Shown here piece after piece: positions 33,577-42,210 of a DNA stretch of 64,000 nt. Made by a program: the position numbers and the translations under genes. Numbering within the stretch: position 1 is the stretch's first letter; every line of letters begins with the position of its first letter. The notes beneath the pieces are model-generated. The model was not told where the DNA came from. It saw only the letters and a program-made list of their open reading frames with translations, and searched no databases. The stretch comes from Oceaniferula flava. GTDB lineage: Bacteria; Verrucomicrobiota; Verrucomicrobiia; Verrucomicrobiales; Akkermansiaceae. The stretch is from assembly GCF_016811075.1 (NCBI RefSeq), contig NZ_JAFBGL010000013.1, positions 16,810-80,809 on the forward strand, in the 5' to 3' direction.

Positions 33577-34116
33577 ATGAAAACAACGATTCAATTAGCC
33601 TGCATCTCTCTCCTCACTGGTTCATTCACCGGTGCGACAGCACTAGCCAGCGAATGCAGCAGCAAAGCACACAGCAGCGAAAGCGTGATGACCGTTTCCA
33701 CCGAGGAAGAGGCCAAAACCGTGGTAGCGATCGCAGCTGGCAACAAAGACTTTTCTACCCTGGTCGCTGCGGTCAAAGCAGCAGGTTTGGCCGAAGCTCT
33801 TAGCGGTGAAGGCCCTTACACCATCTTCGCCCCCACCAATGCAGCCTTTGAAAAACTTCCAAAGGGCACCGTAGAAGCTTTGCTGAAACCTGAAAATAAA
33901 GACAAGCTGGCAAAGCTTCTCAAGTATCACGTCGTGCCAGGAAAAGTAATGGCTGCCGATGTCGCCAGTGGTGAAGTCACATCTCTCGAGGGCTCAACCA
34001 TCGAAATCAAGGTCGCTGAGGGCAGCGTAACCGTCGACGGAGCTAAAGTCATCAAGACAGACCTTGAGGGATCGAACGGAGTCATCCACGTGATCGACAC
34101 CGTCATTATGCCCTAA
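33577..34116 (+). CDS. Secreted fasciclin-domain protein
   Basis: 179 aa. Signal peptide 1-24 ([15 protein letters not shown]), a short linker, then one FAS1 domain (residues about 48-178) with [28 protein letters not shown] and [13 protein letters not shown], all standard. A surface or periplasmic adhesion-type protein. In several bacteria fasciclin genes are part of light- or stress-responsive sets. Divergent from CIA30 and followed by a strong terminator before the MerR gene. Confidence 0.92.
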   Translation: MKTTIQLACISLLTGSFTGATALASECSSKAHSSESVMTVSTEEEAKTVVAIAAGNKDFSTLVAAVKAAGLAEALSGEGPYTIFAPTNAAFEKLPKGTVEALLKPENKDKLAKLLKYHVVPGKVMAADVASGEVTSLEGSTIEIKVAEGSVTVDGAKVIKTDLEGSNGVIHVIDTVIMP

Positions 34117-34152
34117 TGGGTCGCAATGACTTACCCAACATTCACCCCCTAG

Positions 34153-34190
34153 TAACAGCGATGCGCCCCCTCGCATCGCTGTTATGCTTT
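34153..34190 (+). terminator. Rho-independent terminator of the fasciclin gene
   Basis: AACAGCGATGCG (34154-34165) and CGCATCGCTGTT (34172-34183) form a perfect 12-bp stem, extended by T-A, with loop CCCCCT. Only a short T-rich stretch follows (ATGCTTT). Confidence 0.75.
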
Positions 34191-34282
34191 CCCCCCAGCG
34201 CATCGAACCTCATCACAAATACTCTATTTCTAGCTGTCACCCCGGCTCCACAAGCGTTACTTTGTCGCTCACTATCCTCACG

Positions 34283-35221
34283 ATGAACACACATGGAATC
34301 AAAGCAGCCACGGCACTCACGGGCCTGAGCGCACACGTCATCCGCGTTTGGGAAAAACGTTACGCCGCCGTGACGCCGCAACGCACCGAGACGAATCGGC
34401 GTTTATACACGGACGATGACATTGCCCGACTGCAAACCTTAGCCAAACTGGTCCAGCAGGGATACGCGATCAGTAACGTCGCCGGCTTGAAGGATGCCGA
34501 ACTCGAGGAAATGTTAGAGAGCTTCGAGGAAAATGCCACCGAGCCCAACTTCATCCACACCTCGAAAAAAAGTGAACCCTTTGTCACCGCTGCCTGTGAG
34601 GCAATCCGTGATTACGATCAAGAATCGCTCGAAAAAGTTTTCGATGAGGCGACCTTGAGTCTCGGATATTCCGGACTCTTGGAATTTGTTATCATTCCCA
34701 CGATCAACCGAGTCGGTGACGACTGGAACAAGGGCATACTTACCGTGGCAGGCGAGCATGCCTCCACCAGCTTCATCAAGGACTACCTTGCCCACAGCGT
34801 CCGGGCTTTTAATTTGGACGAAAACGCACCTGTGCTTGTGGTCACCACTCCCGCGGGCCAAATCCACGACCTCGGTGCCAGCATTGGTGCCTGCCTGGCA
34901 CGGATGCATGGCTGGAAAACTATCAATTTAGGGGCTTCTCTGCCAGCTGGCGAGATTGCCAGCGCCTTGGTTCACGCCAAGGCAACGGCCCTACTGCTGA
35001 GCATTGTTTACCCGATTGACGACCCCATGTTGGCAGGCGAGTTGCACACTTTGCGCAAGCTTACACCTGACCATTTACCGATCTTGGTCGGTGGCAATTC
35101 GCTCGATAATTACGCGAAAGCTCTCGAGCAAATCAACGCCACGCTCGTCCCTTCCATCACAGACTTAACACCAGCGCTGCAAAGCATTCGAGAGAAGCGC
35201 TTCATTGCATCCTCGGCATGA
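34283..35221 (+). CDS. MerR-family B12-dependent photoreceptor-type regulator (CarH/LitR-like)
   Basis: 312 aa from the ATG at 34283; upstream in-frame codons lack family similarity. Residues 1-70 are a MerR helix-turn-helix (ALTGLSAHVIRVWEKRY, NRRLYTDDDIARL). Residues about 90-180 are the B12-binding four-helix cap with W148, E158 and H159 in the exact Wx9EH spacing of CarH-type photoreceptors. Residues 183-305 are the Rossmann-like cobalamin domain with QIHDLG (His195 as lower ligand; the usual Glu/Asp is Gln). Adenosylcobalamin binding and light-driven derepression are inferred from these motifs. Leads a run of four genes. Confidence 0.87.
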   Translation: MNTHGIKAATALTGLSAHVIRVWEKRYAAVTPQRTETNRRLYTDDDIARLQTLAKLVQQGYAISNVAGLKDAELEEMLESFEENATEPNFIHTSKKSEPFVTAACEAIRDYDQESLEKVFDEATLSLGYSGLLEFVIIPTINRVGDDWNKGILTVAGEHASTSFIKDYLAHSVRAFNLDENAPVLVVTTPAGQIHDLGASIGACLARMHGWKTINLGASLPAGEIASALVHAKATALLLSIVYPIDDPMLAGELHTLRKLTPDHLPILVGGNSLDNYAKALEQINATLVPSITDLTPALQSIREKRFIASSA

Positions 35222-35249
35222 ATTCTAAACCAACCACCACCCCAGCACC

Positions 35250-35903
35250 ATGAGCTCGAACACCGATCCCCAACCGTCACCGCCTGACATCACCCAGGCC
35301 TACTGGCATTTCCTTCTCACCGAGGGCAAGCGCCCCGCCAGCGTCTACGGCTTCACGGAAAAACTCGGCATCAGCGAAGAGGATTTCTATCAGCAGGCAT
35401 CGAGCTTTGAGTCTCTGGAAAGCCGCTATTGGTTATCGCTGGTGGAGGAAACCATCGCGGTGTTAGATAGCGATGACGATTATCCGGAGTATCCGGCCGA
35501 GCAAAAACTGCTGGCTTTTTACTACACCTTCATCGCGCACGCGCAGAAGCATCGCTCGCGATTGGTCGAATTTTTTCCACGGCCGGGCTGTTATCAATCG
35601 GTGAAAGCCATGCGCCAACGCTTCGTTGCCTTTGCCTCTGAGATCATCACTCAGGGGCTTGAGGAAGGATCGATCGCCGACCGCAAGAAACTCACCGAGA
35701 AATACCCACAACTGATGTTTGAACAGCTGCGCAGCGTCATCGAATTTTACCGCAAAGACCACTCGGAGGAGTTTCAGGACACCGATGCCTTCATCGAAAA
35801 GAGTGTCCGTCTCGGCGCCGATCTGTCCCGCAGCGGCAGCCTCGACTCCGCCATCGACCTCGGTCGCTTTCTACTCCGCCGCTTCACCCTCCCCGACGCC
35901 TAA
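35250..35903 (+). CDS. TetR-like protein, possibly without a functional DNA-binding domain
   Basis: 217 aa. Helical throughout. The N-terminus (ITQAYWHFLLTEGKRPASVYGFTEKLGISEEDFYQQ) could be a TetR-type helix-turn-helix, and the rest resembles TetR C-terminal ligand domains (LLAFYYTFIAHAQKHRSRLVEFF). Assignment is moderate. It starts 28 bp after the MerR gene and ends 5 bp before the ABC1 kinase gene, so it is co-transcribed with both. In comparable operons it may sense a membrane-derived ligand. Confidence 0.6.
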   Translation: MSSNTDPQPSPPDITQAYWHFLLTEGKRPASVYGFTEKLGISEEDFYQQASSFESLESRYWLSLVEETIAVLDSDDDYPEYPAEQKLLAFYYTFIAHAQKHRSRLVEFFPRPGCYQSVKAMRQRFVAFASEIITQGLEEGSIADRKKLTEKYPQLMFEQLRSVIEFYRKDHSEEFQDTDAFIEKSVRLGADLSRSGSLDSAIDLGRFLLRRFTLPDA

Positions 35904-35908
35904 GCGCC

Positions 35909-37213
35909 ATGAACGAACAAACAAAAATCCCCAAGCACAAACTCGGTCGGGCCACCCGACTGGCCACCACCGGCGTGCAAGTCGGGGTGAATTATCTCAA
36001 GTATCAGACGCGCAAGGCGATCACTGGCAACGACGACAAATCGGAGTTCCATGAAACCACCGCCCGGCAGACCTACGATACCTTTAGCCAGCTCAAAGGT
36101 GGCCCGCTGAAACTGGCCCAGATGCTCAGTATGGATCGCAATCTGATCCCGGAGCAATACGTCGATGAATTTTCCAAAGCCCAATACAACGCACCACCGC
36201 TGACCTTCCCCCTGGTGGTGAATACCTTCAGGAAAGAAATGGGCAAACACCCGGACGAATTGTTCGAGCAGTTCACACGCAAGGCGGTGTCGGGAGCGTC
36301 AATCGGTCAGGTGCACCAGGCAGAAAAAGCCGACCAAAAATACGCCGTGAAGATTCAATATCCGGGGGTGGCGAATAGCTTGAAGTCGGACTTGGCCATC
36401 GTCAAACCCCTCGCCATGCGCCTGTTCCAGCTGGATGCCAAATCACTCGATCCTTACATGATGGAGGTTCAGGAGAGATTGTTAGAGGAAACCGACTACT
36501 GTCTGGAGCTTGAGCGATCGCTCGATCTGGTGCAGAACTCACAGAACCTACCACTGACTCGTTTCCCCAACTATTTCCCCGAGTTCAGCAGCAAACGCAT
36601 CCTGACCATGGAATGGGTCGAGGGCATTCACCTGGATCAATACGCGGAGTCGGACGCACCGGCCGATGAAAAACAGCGGATTGCTCAGGCGCTTTGGGAC
36701 TTTTACCACCACCAGATCCACCAGCTGCGCCTTTTCCATGCCGACCCCCATCCCGGCAATTTCAAGATCCACGAGGGCGAACTCTGGGTGCTCGATTTTG
36801 GCTGCACCAAGCAGCTCGGCGAGAGCTTCTACACCGACTACTTCTCGCTAATGAACCCAGAAGTGTTAGGCGATGATCAAGCCTTCCGTGGCGCACTGGA
36901 AAAAATCGGATTATTGTTAGGCTCCGATACCCCACAGCAGCGCGACAAGCTGACCTCGGTATTCAAGGAATCGGTCGAGCTCTTATCGAGACCGTTCCTC
37001 GAGCAACCATTTGATTTTTCAAACCAAGCCTACTTCGATGAACTCGCCGACTTCGGCGAGCGCACCCGCCTAGACAAAGAGCTCAGCGATCTCAGCACCT
37101 CGCGGGGCAATGCCAACGCACTCTATTTAAACCGCACCTACTTCGGCCTCTATCATCTGGTCGGCAGCCTGAATGCCACCATCACCGCGAAGCTTCCGTC
37201 CTTCGCTGACTAA
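35909..37213 (+). CDS. ABC1/UbiB-family atypical kinase (AarF-like)
   Basis: 434 aa. UbiB/COQ8 signatures: KxGQ-type segment GGPLKLAQMLS, the Ala-rich loop region SGASIGQVHQA, catalytic FHADPHPGNFKI and metal-binding VLDFGCTKQLG. Members support quinone or isoprenoid lipid metabolism as atypical ATPases/kinases. Lacks an evident C-terminal membrane anchor. Sits between a TetR-like gene (5 bp) and an SDR gene (1 bp), so it is a tight operon member. Confidence 0.9.
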   Translation: MNEQTKIPKHKLGRATRLATTGVQVGVNYLKYQTRKAITGNDDKSEFHETTARQTYDTFSQLKGGPLKLAQMLSMDRNLIPEQYVDEFSKAQYNAPPLTFPLVVNTFRKEMGKHPDELFEQFTRKAVSGASIGQVHQAEKADQKYAVKIQYPGVANSLKSDLAIVKPLAMRLFQLDAKSLDPYMMEVQERLLEETDYCLELERSLDLVQNSQNLPLTRFPNYFPEFSSKRILTMEWVEGIHLDQYAESDAPADEKQRIAQALWDFYHHQIHQLRLFHADPHPGNFKIHEGELWVLDFGCTKQLGESFYTDYFSLMNPEVLGDDQAFRGALEKIGLLLGSDTPQQRDKLTSVFKESVELLSRPFLEQPFDFSNQAYFDELADFGERTRLDKELSDLSTSRGNANALYLNRTYFGLYHLVGSLNATITAKLPSFAD

Positions 37214-37214
37214 C

Positions 37215-38669
37215 ATGAAAATCCTAATCACCGGAGCCAACGGCTACATCGGCCTGCGGCTGCTCTCCGCCCTCAGCTCGACCGAGCACGAGGTGGTGGC
37301 GGTGGTGCGCAACAAGGATCGGCTCGATCAAAAAACGCTGGAGATGTTCGGCGATCGCTTGGAAATCGTAGAGCATGATTTCCTATCAAAAAGCTCCGAT
37401 GCCACCTGCCCACCGGACATCGATGCCGCCTATTACCTGATTCACTCCATGGGCTCAGGTCCGGGGTTTGCCGCGAGGGAGGAACAGTGCGCAGAGCAGT
37501 TCATCCAGTGGCTGGCGCCCACCTCATGCCGCCAGATCATCTATCTATCCGGCATCATTCCGGATTCAAGAAAACTTTCCACCCACCTCGAGTCGCGGCA
37601 GCGGGTCGCGGATTTGCTTTCCCAGAGCAGCATCGCGCTCACCACCCTGCGGGCATCGATCATCGTCGGTTCCGGATCGGCGTCCTTTGAAATCATCCGC
37701 GATCTGGTGGAGAAGTTGCCGGTGATGATCACCCCGCGCTGGACACGCACCCGCTGCCAACCGATCGCCATCCGCAATGTCATCGCCTACCTAACAGGTG
37801 TCTTGGCCAACGAAAAATGCCTGAATCAAAGCTTCGATATCGGCGGCCCGGACCAGCTGAGCTACCGCGATATGATGAAGCTGTATGCCGACACCCGAGG
37901 GCTGGTCCGCCTGATCATCCCGGCGCCACTTTTCTCGCCCCGACTTTCCTCCTACTGGCTCAGCCTGGTCACGGCGACCAATTACCAGCTGGCCAAGGCG
38001 CTGGTAGGCAGTCTGCACATGGAAACCGTTTGTCGTGAGCATCAGATTCAGGAAATCATCCCCCAGGAACTGCTCAGCTATCAGCAAGCGATCGAGTTAG
38101 CCTTTTCACGCATCGCCCAGAACCGGGTGCCATCGACCTGGTATGGCGCCATGTCCACCGGTAAACTTCGGCCCGACCAAATCCGTAACATCCAGGTTCC
38201 GGAGTATGGGATTTTAGGCGATAGCCAAAGCGTGTCTCTAACCAGCAGCAGAAACGATGCTGTGGACGCGGTGTGGTCGATCGGTGGCAAACGCGGCTGG
38301 CCGAGTATGACTTGGGCGTGGAAGCTGCGCGGGCTGATGGACAAGATGATCGGCGGCATCGGTATGCGCCGCGGCAGACGCAGCGCCACCGAACTGAAAC
38401 CTGGCGATGCCCTGGACTTCTGGCGCGTGGTCGTGGCGGATCGGGACGCTGGCCGACTGATGCTCTACGCGGAAATGCGACTACCCGGCGAGGCTTGGTT
38501 AGAGTTTCAGGTCGATGGCGAGACACTCAAGCAGACCGCCACCTTCCGTCCGCTCGGCCTGATCGGTCGCGCTTACTGGTATGCCACCTTTCCCCTCCAC
38601 CTCATCCTCTTTCCCCGCATGGCACGCCAGCTGGCGAGTGGATGGAAACCCCACGACCCAGCATCATGA
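37215..38669 (+). CDS. SDR-family oxidoreductase with C-terminal DUF2867 domain
   Basis: 484 aa from the ATG at 37215, one base after the aarF stop. N-terminal atypical SDR (KILITGANGYIGLRLL, LIHSMGSGPGFAARE, IIYLSGIIP), then from about 330 a DUF2867 region (TWAWKLRGLMDKMIGGIGMRRGRR...ALDFWRVV...MLYAEMRLPGEAWLEF) ending in a short hydrophobic stretch. Known from many bacteria as an NAD(P)-binding protein of unknown substrate; frequently near light or carotenoid genes. The stop overlaps the next start by ATGA. Confidence 0.88.
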   Translation: MKILITGANGYIGLRLLSALSSTEHEVVAVVRNKDRLDQKTLEMFGDRLEIVEHDFLSKSSDATCPPDIDAAYYLIHSMGSGPGFAAREEQCAEQFIQWLAPTSCRQIIYLSGIIPDSRKLSTHLESRQRVADLLSQSSIALTTLRASIIVGSGSASFEIIRDLVEKLPVMITPRWTRTRCQPIAIRNVIAYLTGVLANEKCLNQSFDIGGPDQLSYRDMMKLYADTRGLVRLIIPAPLFSPRLSSYWLSLVTATNYQLAKALVGSLHMETVCREHQIQEIIPQELLSYQQAIELAFSRIAQNRVPSTWYGAMSTGKLRPDQIRNIQVPEYGILGDSQSVSLTSSRNDAVDAVWSIGGKRGWPSMTWAWKLRGLMDKMIGGIGMRRGRRSATELKPGDALDFWRVVVADRDAGRLMLYAEMRLPGEAWLEFQVDGETLKQTATFRPLGLIGRAYWYATFPLHLILFPRMARQLASGWKPHDPAS

Positions 38670-39343
38670 AAACGACCCTCATCATCGGCGGCAATTCCGG
38701 CATCGGAGAGAAGCTGGCGCAGCAGCTACAACGCGACGGCCATCAGGTCCTCACCGCCAGCCGTCAGCCATCGAACTTTGATCATCAAGTCTACGATGCC
38801 ACCAGCGCAGATAGCCTCGAACTGCCGGAAAAGTTAGACGGCCTGGTATACTGCCCCGGATCCATCACCCTGAAGCCCTTCCACCGATTGAGCCAAGAAG
38901 AGATGATGAATGAATGGAAACTCAACGCGCTTGGAGCTGCGCACAGCGTGCAGCAGGCTTTGCCGTCGCTCAAGCAGGCGGAACATGCCTCGGTGGTGAT
39001 GTTTTCCACCGTGGCAGTGCAGACCGGCTTGCCCTTCCACGCCTCCATCGCCATGGCCAAGGGCGCGGTGGAAGGCCTGACGCGGGCACTCGCCGCCGAG
39101 CTCTCACCCGCCATCCGCGTGAATGCCATTGCGCCGTCACTGACCGATACCCAGCTCGCCGAACCCTTGCTCAACTCCGATCAAAAACGCCAAGCGTCCG
39201 CAGAGAGGCATCCGCTGAAACGTGTCGGCATGCCCAGCGAGATCGCCAGTCTGGCGGCGTGGTTGTTATCAGACGACGCCCGCTTCATGACCGGCCAGAT
39301 CCTCCACGCCGATGGCGGCATGAGCAGCGTCAGAACGTTCTAA
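38666..39343 (+). CDS. Short-chain dehydrogenase/reductase
   Basis: 225 aa. Classical SDR: cofactor site GGNSGIGEKLA near 9-19, catalytic Ser in MFSTVAVQTGLPFHASIAMAKGAVE with the K of MAK (the usual Tyr of YxxxK is missing: the stretch reads SIAMAK), and RVNAIAPSLTDT. The loss of the catalytic Tyr suggests reduced or altered activity. The ATG overlaps the DUF2867 gene stop by four bases. Ends overlapping the convergent membrane protein gene by four bases. Confidence 0.88.
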   Translation: MKTTLIIGGNSGIGEKLAQQLQRDGHQVLTASRQPSNFDHQVYDATSADSLELPEKLDGLVYCPGSITLKPFHRLSQEEMMNEWKLNALGAAHSVQQALPSLKQAEHASVVMFSTVAVQTGLPFHASIAMAKGAVEGLTRALAAELSPAIRVNAIAPSLTDTQLAEPLLNSDQKRQASAERHPLKRVGMPSEIASLAAWLLSDDARFMTGQILHADGGMSSVRTF

Positions 39344-40536
39344 CTTTGCTCCGCAGTGATCGAGCCAAGCCCCCTGCCCATCCGGAAATCGTGCAGGCGT
39401 GACCGCAGCGAGTTGGCCACCTCGTTTCCGGCGATTTTCTCGAGCAACTTGCGCTCTCTAGCCGACACCCGACCGTCAATAATCGCGGCCATGGCAAAAA
39501 CATCCACCGCCACCCGGCGCTCCACTTCATCGAGTCCGTCCAAGCTTTGCTGAAAGCGAGCTCTGTCCTCAGGCTCGTCGGTGACTTTCACGCCGGAACG
39601 TTGTCGCATCCATACCAGCATTTGCAGATGGTTCGGGTGCAGGTCCCTGCTGGCGGCGACACAGCAGCCCACCGCACGCTGCGCACTGGCGGCTAGCTCT
39701 GGACTGGCATTTTCTAACATCACAGGCAGCGATTCCAAAATGGCCGAGGGCCCAATCGCCCGCACCCGCGCTTCACGCAGCACCCAGAAACAGATCACCG
39801 CATTCCAAATGGCGGTCACCGGCACCGCGACAAATTCCAGCCACGCCCGCGCCGCTCCTCGGGCAAAAATCTTCCGGATCAATACCTTCGCCAGCGCATT
39901 GGAGACCAGAACCTTCCCCTTATACATCAGCACACCTAACAAGATCTTGAGCTTCGACGCTTCGCGAAATGGATTCACGTAGGGGTCGCTGTCGGGTGGA
40001 TTCGGCAACTCCATCGCCGCCCGCACCATCACCCCGGCCATCGCCGACCGGTCGTCACCCTCCGGAAAGAGTTCGACGTCGCAGGCATTGGAAATCCGGT
40101 GCACCGCACGAAGTGAATCGTAATAAAGAAATCCCACCTCAAGCATCGCCGCCAGCGCAGAAACACCACCAAAGAGCAGCCAGTAGTTGATCTTATTGTC
40201 GGGGAACCATTGCTCGGCATAGACCGCCGCGATGGCTGCCGCACAGGCCGAAAGCGCACCGACCAGCCCCGCGCGAAAGACGGTCCAGCGCACGATGTTT
40301 CTGAGTTGCAGCTGCTCTTCATCGGTCAACACCCGCTGATCTTCCAGGCTGGTGCCATCCGGACATGTCGGCCCCATCCGCCGCAGCAGAGCATGGCCGG
40401 CTTTCTCAAGCGGCCCGGCCTTACTGACCACTTCAACGTCGCTATCCTTCATAAATTTTTCCGAGGCTTCGTCGCCTATGCCACGTTTCAATCGACCTGT
40501 TTCCTCAGACCAATCGATGATGACTCGCTGATGCAT
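39340..40536 (-). CDS. Membrane protein of unknown function
   Basis: 398 aa. Three or four membrane helices (about 85-105 RAGLVGALSACAAAIAAVY, about 118-138 YWLLFGGVSALAAMLEVGFL, and about 235-255 ARAWLEFVAVPVTAIWNAVICFWVL). The C-terminal 100 residues are soluble and helical (DEVERRVAVDVFAMAAIIDGRVSARERKLLEKI), reminiscent of TerB-type tellurite-resistance domains (two acidic segments spaced by helices). I do not recognise the full-length family. Convergent with the SDR gene. Confidence 0.65.
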   Translation of the reverse strand: MHQRVIIDWSEETGRLKRGIGDEASEKFMKDSDVEVVSKAGPLEKAGHALLRRMGPTCPDGTSLEDQRVLTDEEQLQLRNIVRWTVFRAGLVGALSACAAAIAAVYAEQWFPDNKINYWLLFGGVSALAAMLEVGFLYYDSLRAVHRISNACDVELFPEGDDRSAMAGVMVRAAMELPNPPDSDPYVNPFREASKLKILLGVLMYKGKVLVSNALAKVLIRKIFARGAARAWLEFVAVPVTAIWNAVICFWVLREARVRAIGPSAILESLPVMLENASPELAASAQRAVGCCVAASRDLHPNHLQMLVWMRQRSGVKVTDEPEDRARFQQSLDGLDEVERRVAVDVFAMAAIIDGRVSARERKLLEKIAGNEVANSLRSRLHDFRMGRGLGSITAEQS

Positions 40537-40630
40537 AGGTCAATCACACGCTCATGCACAGGAACAAATCGCCATTGACATCTTGTGCCAACAGCGAATT
40601 CTGATGGCGCTGACTTATTGGCTCTTTCTT

Positions 40631-42160
40631 ATGAAACAACTCATCCTCACTCTCGTCCTCGGCGTGGCATCGGCACTGCCGACCATGGCCAACGTTTCCA
40701 TGCCCTCATTTTTCTCAGACGGCATGGTCCTGCAACAGCAATCCAACGCCAAGGTATGGGGTTGGGCAAAACCTAACACTCAGGTCAGCGCCAGCTTTGC
40801 GGGGAAAAAGTCCACCGCCACCACTGACAAGTCCGGCAAATGGACCATCACCTTCGATGCGCTGAAAGCGACCACTCAAGGCGAAGAACTCAGCATCACC
40901 GTGGGCGACGAGACCAAGGTCATCAAGGATGTTGTGGTCGGCGAAGTCTGGATCGCCAGCGGGCAGTCGAACATGGAGTGGTCCATTCAACGGCTCGGCG
41001 GCGAAACGGCTGACGTTCAGGCCAAGGACGACCTCCTCAGAGTCTACGTCTCCAGAAACGTCACCTCCGATCAACCTGTCAAAGATTTCCCCGGCAAGTG
41101 GCTCAGCACCAAGCCGGCAAACACGCCGAAATTCACCGCCGTGGGTTACTACTACGCCAAGGCACTGCGTGAAAAACTCAATGTGCCCGTCGGCATCATC
41201 GAGTGCGCCTGGGGCGGCAAACGCATCGAGCCATTCATCAGCGATGCTTCCATGAAGCAGGCGAAGGACCTGCAATACCTCGTGGAGGCCAAGGCCAATG
41301 CCATCAAGCGCTACTCCCCTGAAGCCGCCCAAAAACGCCAGGACCAAGTAATTGCCAAGTGGAAACAACGACTCGCCGCCTGGGAAAAAACCAAGAAGGG
41401 ACGCCAGCCAAGAAAACCGCAAATGCCACCGGCACCTGCATTCAGCAGTCGACTACACTCAACGATTTATAACGGCATGATTGCTCCCATCGCCGGTTAC
41501 TCCGCCAAAGGAGCCATCTGGTATCAGGGTGAATCCAACGCCAACGACAAGTCCGCCCACGATTACTCCGAGCTGCTGAAACTGCTCATCCGCGACTGGC
41601 AGAAACAATGGGACAGCAAGCTCTCCTTTTACTACGTCCAACTCGCCAACTTCGGCCAAACAGAACGCCTCGGCTGGGTCCCTGTGCAGGATGAAATGCG
41701 CCAGCTGCTCGACGATCCGGAGATGGAAGACACCCACATCGGTATGGCGGTGATCAACGACATCGGCAACCTGACCAACATTCACCCATCGAACAAGATC
41801 GACGTCGGTCAGCGTCTCGCACGCTGGGCGCTACACCAGGATTACGGGTTCCGTGACATCATCGTTTCCGGTCCGCTCTACGCCTCCAGCGAGGTTTCCG
41901 GCACGACCATGACCATCCACTTCAACCACGCCAAGGGCCTGAAAACAAGAGACGGCAAAGCCCCCGGTGCCTTTGAGTTGCTCGACAGCCAAGGTAAATG
42001 GCTCCCGGCCGAAGCCAAGATCAAGGGCGACACCGTGGTGCTGCACAACGATCAAATCAAGAAGCCCACCCAAGCACGTTACGCCTGGAACATCCTCGCC
42101 GAAGGAGCCAATTTGGTGAACGGCGAAGACCTACCGACCAGCTGCTTCACCACCAAGTAA
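40631..42160 (+). CDS. Sialate O-acetylesterase-type carbohydrate esterase
   Basis: 509 aa from the ATG at 40631. Signal peptide MKQLILTLVLGVASALPTMA. SASA/SGNH hydrolase features: GQSNMEW (block with catalytic Ser, near residue 105), IWYQGESNA, and DIGNLTNIHPSNK with the Asp-x-His pair. N-terminal Ig-like domain (MVLQQQSNAKVWGWAKPNTQV). It removes acetyl groups from sialic acid or other acetylated glycans in the periplasm or outside. Not in an operon with other glycan genes here. Confidence 0.9.
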   Translation: MKQLILTLVLGVASALPTMANVSMPSFFSDGMVLQQQSNAKVWGWAKPNTQVSASFAGKKSTATTDKSGKWTITFDALKATTQGEELSITVGDETKVIKDVVVGEVWIASGQSNMEWSIQRLGGETADVQAKDDLLRVYVSRNVTSDQPVKDFPGKWLSTKPANTPKFTAVGYYYAKALREKLNVPVGIIECAWGGKRIEPFISDASMKQAKDLQYLVEAKANAIKRYSPEAAQKRQDQVIAKWKQRLAAWEKTKKGRQPRKPQMPPAPAFSSRLHSTIYNGMIAPIAGYSAKGAIWYQGESNANDKSAHDYSELLKLLIRDWQKQWDSKLSFYYVQLANFGQTERLGWVPVQDEMRQLLDDPEMEDTHIGMAVINDIGNLTNIHPSNKIDVGQRLARWALHQDYGFRDIIVSGPLYASSEVSGTTMTIHFNHAKGLKTRDGKAPGAFELLDSQGKWLPAEAKIKGDTVVLHNDQIKKPTQARYAWNILAEGANLVNGEDLPTSCFTTK

Positions 42161-42179
42161 ACCCGGCAACCGCTCTAAC

Positions 42180-42210
42180 GCTGGTGCTGCTCCTTTTGCG
42201 AACCACCAGC
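42180..42210. terminator. Weak hairpin between convergent esterase and recF genes
   Basis: GCTGGTG (42180-42186) pairs with CACCAGC (42204-42210) around an inner T-rich loop. No T run follows on either strand, so the terminator role is uncertain. Confidence 0.3.
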
